DNA of 15,017 nucleotides from Planctomycetota bacterium (GCA_030604585.1 JAUVVP010000004.1:1-15017), one strand, 5' to 3'. Positions 1-7,109 are shown, counted from the stretch's first letter. Notes: a model not told the origin generated them from the sequence alone. Made by a program: numbers and translations.

Positions 1-1050
1 CATGAAGTGGTACTTCTCGCCCATTCTCACGGCCAGGGCCGAGAACTCGTAGGCGTTCTCCTTGCCGTCAGGGCGCAGCCAGGACGCGGTGCCGCTGACC
101 GGCTCACCCGTTCGCCAGCACGTGCGGAGGGCCGCGAGTTCCGCGTGGGTCATGTGGGCCTCGGCGAGGTGGGTCAGGTCGTCGGCGTTCTCCAGCTCCT
201 CCCTGGTATAGCCGGACATCTGCACGTAGCGGTCATTGCAGAAGATCAGCCGCCGCTTGCCGGTGGCAGAGTCGTACTCGGAGATGTTGATCCCGTCAAA
301 GGCGGTGCCGACCAGGTGGCGGAACCTCTCCTCGCTCTGGCGCAGGGCGTCCTCAGCCTGCTTGCGCTCCGCCAGATTGTCCAGCCAGTGCCGAAGCGTT
401 GCGTCGGGGCTGCTGTCGCCAAGCAGCTCCTCGGGCAGGACATAGTAGAAGTTGCCACAGGGCCCGGTACCGACAACGGCGACAGGATGAGTGCGGAGCA
501 CGTTGAGCAGCACATCGGGTGAGAAACGCCGCCGGTCGTACTGGCAAATGGCCAGGCACCTGCTGCCGGGAAAGAACTCGTTCAGCTTGGCCTCATACTC
601 AACCAGTCGCTCCGATCCCGGCAGGCCCCGCAGCGCCCAGCTCATCTCGCCCGTCACTCTCAAGGCATGGTAGCCTTCCCGCAAGGCCCGCTGTGTTTCT
701 GCCTCGAGGAGGTCGATCATGCGGTCAGGATCGAAAACACCTCCCTCGGCGTAGGTGTCGCGCTGGCTGAGGATGGCCAGTTGCCCGCGGATCAGGTACG
801 GCTCCGGGTCCAGTCCGTCGTCGCGCAGATACTGGAGGACGGACTCAGCAACACGAACGTCGGCAATGTAGATTACCTTCTCGCCCCGCTCCAGTCCGTG
901 TCGCAAGAAAGGCGTGAGCAATGCCCGGTGCTCCGCTTCCGTTTCATACAAAGCACATACGTGATGACCCGGACGGAGCTCGGCGACCGTACCTGGCAGA
1001 TTGCTGTTCCACCCGTTTCCTTGCCTTCCCGACTCAGTGCTCGACCGCAT
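1..1050 (-). CDS. MEDS-PAS sensor protein (C-terminus beyond left edge)
   Basis: The 350 visible residues stay open to the window edge, so the gene is partial at its 3' end. Residues 25-190 match a MEDS (DcmR-type sensory) domain: GHHVCALYE at 29-36, a GLERGE turn at 52-57, RVTGEMSWAL at 131-140, and CQYDRRRF followed by RTHP at 169-189. A short helix (AERKQAEDALRQSEERF, 227-243) leads into a PAS domain from about 240, with FCNDRYVQMSGYTREEL at 270-286. MEDS domains are known from the dichloromethane regulator DcmR and from sensor proteins of methanogens and methylotrophs, where a small-ligand role is proposed; PAS domains sense ligands or redox. A histidine kinase or further sensor domain may follow outside the window; that is inference. 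The ATG at 1050 is chosen because GGAGG lies 8 bases upstream. The protein looks soluble, with no membrane segment in the visible part. Confidence 0.85.
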   Translation of the reverse strand, partial: MRSSTESGRQGNGWNSNLPGTVAELRPGHHVCALYETEAEHRALLTPFLRHGLERGEKVIYIADVRVAESVLQYLRDDGLDPEPYLIRGQLAILSQRDTYAEGGVFDPDRMIDLLEAETQRALREGYHALRVTGEMSWALRGLPGSERLVEYEAKLNEFFPGSRCLAICQYDRRRFSPDVLLNVLRTHPVAVVGTGPCGNFYYVLPEELLGDSSPDATLRHWLDNLAERKQAEDALRQSEERFRHLVGTAFDGINISEYDSATGKRRLIFCNDRYVQMSGYTREELENADDLTHLAEAHMTHAELAALRTCWRTGEPVSGTASWLRPDGKENAYEFSALAVRMGEKYHFM

Positions 1051-1052
1051 GG

Positions 1053-1247
1053 TCACCCCCTCCGACAGCCGTTGCCTGCGCGCCAGACATGGGACGGCAG
1101 AGGCCAAGGCCGTGTCACACTGCGGTGGGACACGCCCGGAGCTAAGTACACGTTGACCTCGCGCCTGTCCGACGGCGCCAGGACCACCTCCGCGACGTGC
1201 CGATAGGTGGGCTCAGTTCCCCCTGCGGCCGCCAGCGCGGCCGGCAC
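1053..1247 (-). CDS. Doubtful 64-codon ORF just upstream of the MEDS-PAS gene
   Basis: This GTG-initiated frame has a GAGGTGAA ribosome-binding-like stretch just before its start. Its TGA stop lies two bases before the ATG of the MEDS-PAS gene (TGACCATG), an arrangement that would allow translational coupling. The middle (EPTYRHVAEVVLAPSDRREV, residues 12-31) has a protein-like residue mix, but the last third is rich in Arg, Pro and Trp and looks like random GC-rich translation. I recognise no family. It could be a leader ORF, a remnant of a larger gene, or chance. The promoter of the MEDS-PAS gene was not found here. Confidence 0.25.
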   Translation of the reverse strand: MPAALAAAGGTEPTYRHVAEVVLAPSDRREVNVYLAPGVSHRSVTRPWPLPSHVWRAGNGCRRG

Positions 1248-1517
1248 TTCACCTCTTTCCCCTCATCCTGGCACTTTCGGGTTATTCAAGGCGGAAGCAG
1301 TCTAACGCCTCAGGGCAGCGGAGTCAATAGCGCAGCACGAAGAAGCGGACGTGAGGGGGGCCATGCCTCGGCACCGCAAAGCGCCCGGCAGGCCACCAAT
1401 TGCGCGAGCGTTCTCTTATATGGAAATCCACGTAGATGGAATATGGCGGGCGCCTGACTTGGCGGAATCTGCTGCGGCGTCAGCGCTGCGTGAAGCCCCG
1501 TAGGAGCCGGCGAGAGT

Positions 1518-1548
1518 AGCCCGGCGATCCATCGCCGGCAATCGGGCT
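1518..1548. repeat. Nested palindrome around CCGGCGAT
   Basis: CCGGCGAT (1521-1528) and ATCGCCGG (1531-1538) form an 8-bp perfect stem with a 2-nt centre. Outside it, AGCCC (1518-1522) can pair with GGGCT (1544-1548). The sequence resembles the AGCGATgaATCGCT palindrome of the two 69-nt repeats downstream, so it is probably a diverged member of the same family. Confidence 0.6.
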
Positions 1549-1588
1549 GACAAAGGCACGATGATGATGTTCGTGGGTTGACGTCCAA

Positions 1589-1605
1589 CCGTCCCTTCGG
1601 GACGG
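1589..1605. repeat. CCGTCCC-ttc-GGGACGG hairpin
   Basis: A perfect 7-bp stem with a TTC loop. The core GTCCCTTCGGGAC occurs again at 1661-1673 inside repeat copy A and, with one change, at 1906-1918 in copy B. No T-run follows on either strand, so it is better read as part of the repeat family than as an intrinsic terminator. Confidence 0.6.
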
Positions 1606-1606
1606 A

Positions 1607-1675
1607 ATGGGTGTGTGCGTGCCCTTACCCCAGCGATGAATCGCTGGGCTATTATCAAGCGTCCCTTCGGGACCC
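1607..1675 (+). repeat. 69-nt direct repeat, copy A
   Basis: Aligned without gaps to copy B (1852-1920), 61 of 69 bases agree. It has two hairpins: CCCAGCGAT-ga-ATCGCTGGG at 1629-1648 (perfect 9-bp arms) and GTCCC-ttc-GGGAC at 1661-1673, joined by a 12-nt linker. Conservation runs through both arms, loops and the flank GTGCCCTTACCCC. Copy A keeps both stems intact. Confidence 0.8.
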
Positions 1676-1711
1676 TGGCAGAAGAAACAGCCTTCGGAGA
1701 GCCGTCGTCGT

Positions 1712-1793
1712 CCCGCCAAACAGGCGGCGGGCAAGCCTCGTCGTCGTCCTCGTCCTCGAAGCCGTTGTTCTCGCAGGGGCTACGACGACGAGG
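1712..1793. repeat. CGTCGT-rich inverted repeat with inner hairpin
   Basis: CCTCGTCGTCG at 1736-1746 is perfectly complementary to CGACGACGAGG at 1783-1793, an 11-bp inverted repeat with a 36-nt loop. Just before it, CCGCC-aaaca-GGCGG at 1713-1727 makes a separate 5-bp hairpin. The whole segment sits between the two 69-nt repeat copies, so the region could be one composite element. Confidence 0.5.
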
Positions 1794-1851
1794 ACCGTTC
1801 GCTGCGCTCACTGAGCACGAGGCGTTTCTCTTGCTGCGCAAACGTCAATAG

Positions 1852-1920
1852 ATGGCTGTGTGGGTGCCCTTACCCCAGCGATGAATCGCTGCGCCACCAT
1901 CAGGCGTCCCTTCCGGACCC
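1852..1920 (+). repeat. 69-nt direct repeat, copy B
   Basis: Second copy, 245 bases after copy A and in the same orientation. The first stem keeps its CAGCGAT/ATCGCTG arms (1876-1882 and 1885-1891) but loses the outer G:C pairs. The second hairpin is weakened to GTCC/GGAC by one change. The eight differences lie mostly outside the inner stems. Copy B therefore looks like the decaying member. Confidence 0.8.
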
Positions 1921-2001
1921 CCCATACGGCGGACATCTTTCAGAATACCGATCCTGCATTTGAGGGCTTCCAACAGAATGAACTGCAGAGCGCCCGTCAG
2001 A

Positions 2002-2032
2002 GGCGGTGAAGCTCGGTGTTCTGGGCGGTGAA
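2002..2032. repeat. Two 9-nt direct repeats, 22 bases apart
   Basis: GGCGGTGAA occurs at 2002-2010 and again at 2024-2032. A 22-base period is close to two turns of the helix, the kind of spacing used by proteins that bind one face of DNA. It lies just past the stop codon of the sigma54 activator gene. A role as an operator is only a guess, and chance is possible in GC-rich DNA. Confidence 0.3.
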
Positions 2033-2033
2033 T

Positions 2034-2049
2034 CCTTCTTGTGAGAAGG
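2034..2049 (-). terminator. Weak hairpin after the sigma54-activator stop
   Basis: CCTTCT (2034-2039) and AGAAGG (2044-2049) make a perfect 6-bp stem with a TGTG loop, one base beyond the TAG stop of the minus-strand activator gene. No T-run follows in the direction of transcription, so intrinsic termination here is weakly supported. Confidence 0.3.
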
Positions 2050-2050
2050 T

Positions 2051-3877
2051 CTACGCGCCGAGGCCGTAGCGCTTCAGCTTGGCATACAGGGTGCTGCGGT
2101 CTATGCCGAGCATCTCGGCGGCCCTTTTCTTGTTCCCCCCTGCCGCCTGCAGCGCGCTCAGGATGTGCTTGCGCTCCATTTCGTCGAGCGGCGCTACGGC
2201 GTCGCCGGCACCGGCGCCGGGCGCTGCGCGCAGTTCCTCCGGCACATGGTCGAGCCCGAGCACTGGCCCGTCGGCCAGCAGCACCATCCGCTCGACGACG
2301 TTCTTGAGTTCACGCACGTTGCCGGGCCAGTCATAGGCCTTGAACAACTCGAGGACCCCCGGAGCGAAACCTTCGACCGAATGCCCGGTCGAGGAGTTGA
2401 TCTGCTCCAGAAAATGCCCTGCCAGCAGCTCGACGTCGCCGAGCCTGTCGCGCAGCGGGGGCAGCACGCACCGCAGCCGGTCCAGGCGGTAGAATAGGTC
2501 CTGCCGCAGCCGGCCCTGTGCCAGCGCCTCGGCGGGGTCCCTGTTCGTCGCCGCGATCAAGCGCACGTCCACCGCCCGGTCCCGCGTGTCGCCCACCCTG
2601 CGCACGTTCCCCTCCTCCAGGGCGCGCAGCAGCTTGGTCTGGCACTCCAGCGGCATCTCCACCACCTCGTCCAGAAACAGCGTCCCGCCGTCGGCCAGCT
2701 CGAAGCGGCCAGGCCTGTCAGCGACCGCCCCCGTAAAGGCACCCCGCACGTGCCCGAACAGCTCGCTCTCCAGCAGTCCCGTCGGAATGGCGGCGCAGCT
2801 CACGATCTCCAGAGGGCCCTCGCTGCGTCGGCTGTGCTGGTGGATGGCTCGCGCCACCATCTCCTTGCCAGTGCCGCTCTCGCCGCAGACCAGAATGCCG
2901 GCATCAGTCGGCGCCGCCTTCCGGATGAACTCGTACAGGGCCTGCATCGGCTCGCTCCGGCCGACCATGTCGTAACGCTGCGCCAACTGGCGACTCAGGC
3001 TGCGGGCGCGGCGCGATAGACGATCCATTGAGCGAACGTTCTCAATGGCCGCCCCCGTCTGTATGGCGACGGCAAGCAGATAGGTCAGGTCCCGGTTGGT
3101 GAACTCCGCAGTCGGATCGGCCCTGTCGCAGTATATCAGGCCCAGGTCCTTCGAACCCACACGGATCGGCACGCAGGCGACGTTGGGGCTCGGGCCGGCG
3201 TTGCGCCACACCCCCGCAAGGCCCTCGCGGCGGCATCTGTTAACCACGGACAGGCTGACGCCGAGAGCCTCCAGGCTATCCCCGAAGTCATGTCTCGATT
3301 CCAGGAAGGGCCGCAGGGCCTGGCCCTCCTCCAGGACAGGTATGACCCTGTCCACGCTGAGCGTTCTGCGCAGGACTTGCACGACGCTGTCGAAGAGCGC
3401 TTGAAGGCTTCTGACGGAGACGGCCAGCTCCGTCAGGGTCAACAGCAGCCTCAGACGATGGTCGTCTTGAAGCGTCTGGCCGAGGGGCCCGGCCGGGCCG
3501 CTGCCCTGGAGGTCGCTGAGACGGATGGTCTGGGTTATCTCGGCGCTTGCGCCAGGCCGTTCCGGCGCGGGGCGCTCCGCAGGCGCCGCTCCCTCGACGC
3601 AGAAGGCGAGCACAACGCTGCCAAGCTGTATCTCGTCGTTGTGAACCAGCTTGCCGGCCAGCACAGGCGCGCCGTTGACCACGATCCTGTTGTGGCTGCC
3701 CAGGTCATTGATGTGCCATCCGTCGCGCCGCTCGGTCATCACGGCGTGATAGCGCGAGACCGTGCGGTCGTCGAGCTGCACGTCGTTGTCAGCAGCGCGT
3801 CCGATGGACACTCGCGGGCCGGCCAACCGGAACTCCATGCCCGCCGCGGTCCCCTCCTTGACGAACAGGCTGGCCAT
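2051..3877 (-). CDS. FHA-GAF-sigma54 activator (bacterial enhancer-binding protein)
   Basis: This 608-residue transcription activator should open sigma54-RNA polymerase promoters by ATP hydrolysis. Domains in order: FHA, a phosphothreonine-peptide binder, about 1-95 (SIGR at 24-27, SRYHA at 41-45, VVNG at 66-69); a GAF-like sensor about 145-285; AAA+ core about 300-540 with Walker A GESGTGKE (332-339), intact GAFTGA sigma54-contact loop (379-384) and Walker B TLFLDE (399-404); Fis-type helix-turn-helix about 575-606 (NKKRAAEMLGIDRSTLYAKL). All key residues are present. An FHA domain in place of a phospho-receiver implies control by Ser/Thr phosphorylation. The ATG shares one base with the dGTPase stop (TGATG), so translation is probably coupled. 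No -24/-12 promoter was recognised nearby, so its targets are unknown. Confidence 0.95.
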   Translation of the reverse strand: MASLFVKEGTAAGMEFRLAGPRVSIGRAADNDVQLDDRTVSRYHAVMTERRDGWHINDLGSHNRIVVNGAPVLAGKLVHNDEIQLGSVVLAFCVEGAAPAERPAPERPGASAEITQTIRLSDLQGSGPAGPLGQTLQDDHRLRLLLTLTELAVSVRSLQALFDSVVQVLRRTLSVDRVIPVLEEGQALRPFLESRHDFGDSLEALGVSLSVVNRCRREGLAGVWRNAGPSPNVACVPIRVGSKDLGLIYCDRADPTAEFTNRDLTYLLAVAIQTGAAIENVRSMDRLSRRARSLSRQLAQRYDMVGRSEPMQALYEFIRKAAPTDAGILVCGESGTGKEMVARAIHQHSRRSEGPLEIVSCAAIPTGLLESELFGHVRGAFTGAVADRPGRFELADGGTLFLDEVVEMPLECQTKLLRALEEGNVRRVGDTRDRAVDVRLIAATNRDPAEALAQGRLRQDLFYRLDRLRCVLPPLRDRLGDVELLAGHFLEQINSSTGHSVEGFAPGVLELFKAYDWPGNVRELKNVVERMVLLADGPVLGLDHVPEELRAAPGAGAGDAVAPLDEMERKHILSALQAAGGNKKRAAEMLGIDRSTLYAKLKRYGLGA

Positions 3878-5022
3878 CAGAGCTTCTGATAGGGGTGGAA
3901 GAGCTGCATGTACTGGTCCTGGGCGTAGCGGTCGGTCATGCCGGCGATGTAGTCGCAGACTGCGCGATGCACACCGACCTCATCCGCCCAGCGCTCGTAC
4001 TGCGGGGGAAGCTGACGCGGGTCCCCCACGTGGGCACCGAATATGCCCTCCACGAAGCGCCGGGCGCTGTTGGTCATCCGCACAACTCTGTAATCCATGT
4101 AGAGGGTCTGATGGAGGAACTCCTCCAGGGTGTCCTTCTTCGCCTTCAGCTCGCGGCTGAACCGGACGACGTTGTCCTCCTGTCGGAGCGCGTCGCGCCA
4201 CGAGGCTATCCCCCGCGATTCTATCTCCCGGCCGGTGCACTCGACGACGTCGGTCACGAAACGGTCTATCAGGTGGCGGATCGCCTGTCGGCAGCGGAGC
4301 GGCTCGGACAGGTCGCCGTATCGCTGCCGGACCGCCCCTTCCGCCTCCTGCCACAGGTCGAGCCCTTGGAGCTTTCGGGGGGTCAGGATGCCGGCCTCGA
4401 GGCCGTCCTGAAGGTCATGGTTGTCATAAGCTATGGAGTCGGCGATGTCAACGACCTGTCCCTCCAGCAGCGGCGGCCCGGGAGGGACCCCCTCCGCCCG
4501 CGGTCGGTCCCAGCGGGTCCGGTGCTTTACGATGGACTCACGCACTTCCCCGGTCAGGTTCAGCCCGGGGAACCGGGGGTATTGGCGCTCCAGCAGGTCC
4601 ACCACGCGCAGCCCGTGCTCATTGTGTTCGAAGCCGCCGTGGTCGGCCATTAACTGCCGCAGGGCCTCCTCTCCGCTGTGGCCGAACGGCGTGTGGCCCA
4701 CATCGTGGGCAAGGGCAATGGCCTCGGTCAGGTCCTCGTTCAGTCCGAGCGCACGCGAGATGGTGCGGCTTATCTGAGTGACCTCGATGGTGTGGGTCAG
4801 GCGGGTGCGGTAGTGGTCGCCCTCGTGGTTCAGGAAGACCTGCGTCTTGTACTCCAGGCGGCGGAAGGCCTTGCAGTGGATGATGCGATCGCGGTCGCGC
4901 TGGTAGCAGGTCCTGTAGGCGGCCTCGGGCTCGGGGTGGCGCCTGCCCGCGGATTCCGCGCTTTTCATCGCACAGGGAGCGAGCGTCTCAAATTCCCGCT
5001 CTTCAAGCTGTTCTCTCAACAC
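3877..5022 (-). CDS. dgt: dGTPase-like deoxynucleotide triphosphohydrolase (HD domain)
   Basis: A 381-residue protein that matches the dGTPase-like family along its full length; members cleave dNTPs to nucleoside and triphosphate in the cytosol. Family landmarks are RDRDRIIHCKAFRRLEYKTQ (42-61), the metal site His77, His106-Asp107 in AHDVGHTPFGHSGE, and Asp200 in SIAYDNHDLQDGLEAGIL. The N-terminus LREQLEEREFETLAPCAMKS fits the usual beginning of the shorter (non-E. coli) dGTPase type. I place the start at GTG 5022 because GGAG lies 9 bases upstream; a TTG at 5031 is in frame but abuts that GGAG. The gene begins 28 bases after the HIT stop and overlaps the sigma54 activator by one base, so the three are probably co-transcribed. 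Substrate preference among dNTPs cannot be read from sequence. Confidence 0.93.
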   Translation of the reverse strand: MLREQLEEREFETLAPCAMKSAESAGRRHPEPEAAYRTCYQRDRDRIIHCKAFRRLEYKTQVFLNHEGDHYRTRLTHTIEVTQISRTISRALGLNEDLTEAIALAHDVGHTPFGHSGEEALRQLMADHGGFEHNEHGLRVVDLLERQYPRFPGLNLTGEVRESIVKHRTRWDRPRAEGVPPGPPLLEGQVVDIADSIAYDNHDLQDGLEAGILTPRKLQGLDLWQEAEGAVRQRYGDLSEPLRCRQAIRHLIDRFVTDVVECTGREIESRGIASWRDALRQEDNVVRFSRELKAKKDTLEEFLHQTLYMDYRVVRMTNSARRFVEGIFGAHVGDPRQLPPQYERWADEVGVHRAVCDYIAGMTDRYAQDQYMQLFHPYQKL

Positions 5023-5050
5023 GGGACGCAACTCCGGACCGAGGCGGTCA

Positions 5051-5533
5051 TCAGCCGCCGTGCACCCGGCGCAGCAGTTCCCACAGGGAATCGAGGGACT
5101 GCGCCATTACCTTGGTCTCGGCCAGCACGGGCATGAAGTTCGTGTCGCCGTCCCAGCGGGGCACGACGTGCCAGTGCATGTGGCCGGCAACGCCGGCGCC
5201 CGCCGCTTTGCCGAGGTTCAGGCCGATGTTGAAGCCCGAGGGCTTCAGGACGGCTTCCAGGTCCTCCCGACACCGGCGCAGGGAGCGGATCTGCTCCAGC
5301 AGTTCGTCGTCCGACAGGTCTCTGAGGTCGCCCTTGTGGGCCAGCGGGGCGATCATCAGGTGGCCGTTGTTGTAGGGCCAGCAGTTCAACAGGCAGAAGC
5401 ACGTCTCCCCGCGCCACAGGACTAGCTTCTCCCTATCGTCGGCCGCACCGGCCGCCTCACACAGGAAGCACCCGTTCTCTTTGTCCGGTCGGCTGACGTA
5501 CTCGATACGCCACGGAGCCCACAGTTGGTCCAT
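5051..5533 (-). CDS. HIT-family nucleotide hydrolase/transferase (Ap4A-type)
   Basis: A 160-residue histidine-triad protein. The triad is HMHWHVVPR with His118, His120 and His122; His120 should be the nucleophile that takes up a nucleotidyl group. The N-terminal LWAPWRIEYV followed by CFLC (Cys22, Cys25) is typical of the branch containing Ap4A phosphorylases and ATP adenylyltransferases, with a probable zinc site. Expected substrates are dinucleoside polyphosphates or other AMP conjugates. The ATG at 5533 is preferred because it gives the family N-terminus and has GGAG 9 bases upstream; the frame stays open to 5782 but that part is low-complexity. A weak TATCTT box with a poor -35 lies at 5611-5639, so a promoter in the 133-base gap after the radical SAM gene is possible. 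It leads the HIT-dGTPase-activator unit. Confidence 0.92.
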   Translation of the reverse strand: MDQLWAPWRIEYVSRPDKENGCFLCEAAGAADDREKLVLWRGETCFCLLNCWPYNNGHLMIAPLAHKGDLRDLSDDELLEQIRSLRRCREDLEAVLKPSGFNIGLNLGKAAGAGVAGHMHWHVVPRWDGDTNFMPVLAETKVMAQSLDSLWELLRRVHGG

Positions 5534-5666
5534 AACGGCTCCATTCATTGCGGCAGGTTCGAATGGAACGGAACCCGGCCGGCGCCGCATCGCCTGGCAC
5601 GCCGGCCCTAAAGATAATCCGTTGGGAGCGGGGAATCCAGTGCGAGGGCGGCTTGCGCCTTCGGCC

Positions 5667-6554
5667 TCAGCGGAAATGGCGGCGTTCCCCGCGCGGGCCG
5701 GCATAGTGCTCCCTGAAGAACTCGTCGCACCAGAGGCAGACCGAACCCAGCTCCCGCAGGCGGCGGGCCGCGTACTGCGCACCGACCTCGACGCCGGCCA
5801 GGGAAGCGGGCTGGCCCCGGTTCAGGGCCTGGAAAGCCGGCTCCCCGCGATACCGCTCGAGGATGTCCATGACCTTCTCCCGCCGGGCATCCCCGAGCGA
5901 GAACCACGTGGCCGGACAGCACGGGAAGACCTGGTAGAGCTGAATGGCGACCTCCTGGCTCGGGCTGCCGTCGTCGAAGAAGCCGACCGCCCCGGACCAG
6001 AGGCCGCAGAAGTTGTGGTCGGGATCGAGCCGGGCGGCCTTGCTTTCCAGCGCCCTGCCACGCGGCCAGTTGCCCTCCAGCCAGAGGTCTTCGGTCGCCC
6101 CCCAGAAGCAGAAGACGCGCTTCTGGGTCAGCGGGAGCCCGTCGCTGTCCTCGCGCCACTCGGCCGAGCGAAAGAGCCGGCCCAACTCCCCGCGCCGTCG
6201 GCCCCTCTGCCTGTGCCAGCGGTCCATGCTGACCACGTCAATGCGATCAACGCCGTGGCGGTCCAGTTCGCCCAGGACGTCCTCGGTGAGCAGGTCCCCG
6301 TTTGTCTGTATCATAAGGGGAAGGCCGGGGCCGAAACGCTCGCGCACGGCGTCGCAGATGGCCAGAAGTTTGCGCAGCTCGACCAGGGGTTCTCCCCCGG
6401 ACAGGATCAGGCGCCCCATCCGGTCGGGCAGGTTGGCCAGGATGCGGAGGCAGTCCGGCAGCGGCAGCGTCCTGCCGTTCGGCCCGCTCTCGTTGTAGCA
6501 GTGGGCGCAGCGGTCGTTGCAGCGGTACGTGAAGACCCAGTACAGCGACTCCAT
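5667..6554 (-). CDS. Radical SAM protein with extra C-terminal cysteines
   Basis: A 295-residue radical SAM enzyme. The cluster motif CNDRCAHC (Cys12, Cys16, Cys19) near the N-terminus binds the 4Fe-4S cluster, and SGGEP (52-56) contacts SAM. A later MIQTNGDLL stretch (81-89) fits the barrel strands. Beyond the barrel are Cys183, a Cys212-Cys213 pair and a C-x2-C pair (273, 276), which suggests an auxiliary cluster of SPASM or twitch type, though the spacing is not the standard one. SPASM proteins often modify peptides or mature enzymes; no precursor peptide is visible beside it, so the substrate is unknown. The frame runs upstream to 6638 but that part lies inside the RNase P RNA, so ATG 6554, about 25 bases after the RNA end, is the sensible start. 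Only a weak G-rich ribosome site precedes it. Confidence 0.88.
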   Translation of the reverse strand: MESLYWVFTYRCNDRCAHCYNESGPNGRTLPLPDCLRILANLPDRMGRLILSGGEPLVELRKLLAICDAVRERFGPGLPLMIQTNGDLLTEDVLGELDRHGVDRIDVVSMDRWHRQRGRRRGELGRLFRSAEWREDSDGLPLTQKRVFCFWGATEDLWLEGNWPRGRALESKAARLDPDHNFCGLWSGAVGFFDDGSPSQEVAIQLYQVFPCCPATWFSLGDARREKVMDILERYRGEPAFQALNRGQPASLAGVEVGAQYAARRLRELGSVCLWCDEFFREHYAGPRGERRHFR

Positions 6555-6579
6555 TCGCCGGGCCCCCAAGGGTGAGGAA

Positions 6580-6989
6580 GCTGCCGGGAAGCCCATAAGC
6601 CGAGTCCTGTGATCCCGCGTGGGCGGGACGGCAGCCATTCATCTGGGAGCGCTGTTGCCAGCGCCCTCAAGCGGCCAACCCGGGAGTCATAGCGAGACGG
6701 GCCGTCTCATCCTCCCCTATTCGGCCTTGCTCCGGGCGGGGTTTACCCTGCCCTCGACGTCGCCGCCGAGGCGGTGGGCTCTTACATTAAGCCGCCGTGA
6801 GGCGGCCCCACCATTTCACCCTTACCCGCCTTGCGGCGGGCGGTATGGTTTCTGTGGCACTTTCCCTGGGATTACTCCCGGTGGACGTTATCCACCGCCT
6901 TGCCCTATGGAGCTCGGACTTTCCTCATCTGCCGCCTCTCCCCGCCGGGGAGGGGGCAGAGCGGCTGCCTGCGACTTCCCGGACAGCTT
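6580..6989 (-). ncRNA. rnpB: RNase P RNA, bacterial type A
   Basis: The catalytic RNA that trims tRNA 5' leaders. Read on the minus strand it shows the conserved blocks in order: GAGGAAAGTCCGAGCTC (6910-6926), CACAGAAA near 6849-6856, GGGTGAAA (6814-6821), AAGAGCCCACC near 6773-6783, AGATGAATGGCTGCC (6630-6644) and ACAGGACTCGGCTTAT (6595-6610). The ends pair to form helix P1: positions 6973-6987 with 6580-6593, with one bulged C. Length of about 410 nt suits type A. The 5' end is set by the TATAAT box just upstream; the 3' end by P1. No T-run terminator lies between it and the radical SAM gene, so a joint transcript with processing is likely. Confidence 0.95.
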
Positions 6990-6996
6990 CAGGAGT

Positions 6997-7025
6997 ATTA
7001 TACGATATCCGCCGGCCCGTTGCAG
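6997..7025 (-). promoter_or_regulatory. Promoter of rnpB
   Basis: A perfect TATAAT box on the minus strand at 6997-7002 places the start of transcription near 6990, matching the 5' end of helix P1. The -35 position after a 17-base spacer (CTGCAA, 7020-7025) is weak, so this promoter depends mainly on its -10 box. Confidence 0.7.
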
Positions 7026-7109
7026 CCTACATCTGACGCACAGGCAACCGGCAGCCGGCGATGGCGTCCGGCCCCGGGTGGTGCTTCAGGGCGAGGGACG
7101 GCCTTCCGA

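Larger units (their letters stand above)
1248..2050. other. Repeat-rich non-coding region
   Basis: About 800 bases between the doubtful small ORF and the sigma54-activator stop codon hold no frame with recognisable protein character. They are dense in short hairpins and one 69-nt direct repeat, listed separately. An AT-richer patch near 1410-1450 carries TATAAG on the minus strand (1415-1420), without a convincing -35 box; it could belong to a promoter for the MEDS-PAS gene. Any frames through the region encode low-complexity Arg/Ser/Pro-rich strings and are rejected. Confidence 0.7.

Noticed and set aside
1501..1920. CRISPR array
   Set aside because: Only two long copies 245 bases apart, with no regular repeat-spacer pattern and no cas genes.
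5534..5782. Upstream extension of the HIT protein
   Set aside because: Low-complexity residues that overlap the radical SAM 3' end; the family N-terminus and a good ribosome site are at 5533.
5481..6575. Long plus-strand frame opposite the HIT and radical SAM genes
   Set aside because: Pro/Ala/Gly/Gln-rich translation without motif; the minus strand has the CxxxCxxC signature and a proper start.
6555..6638. Upstream extension of the radical SAM protein
   Set aside because: The extra 28 codons lie in the 3' part of RNase P RNA, whose conserved blocks and P1 helix are explicit.
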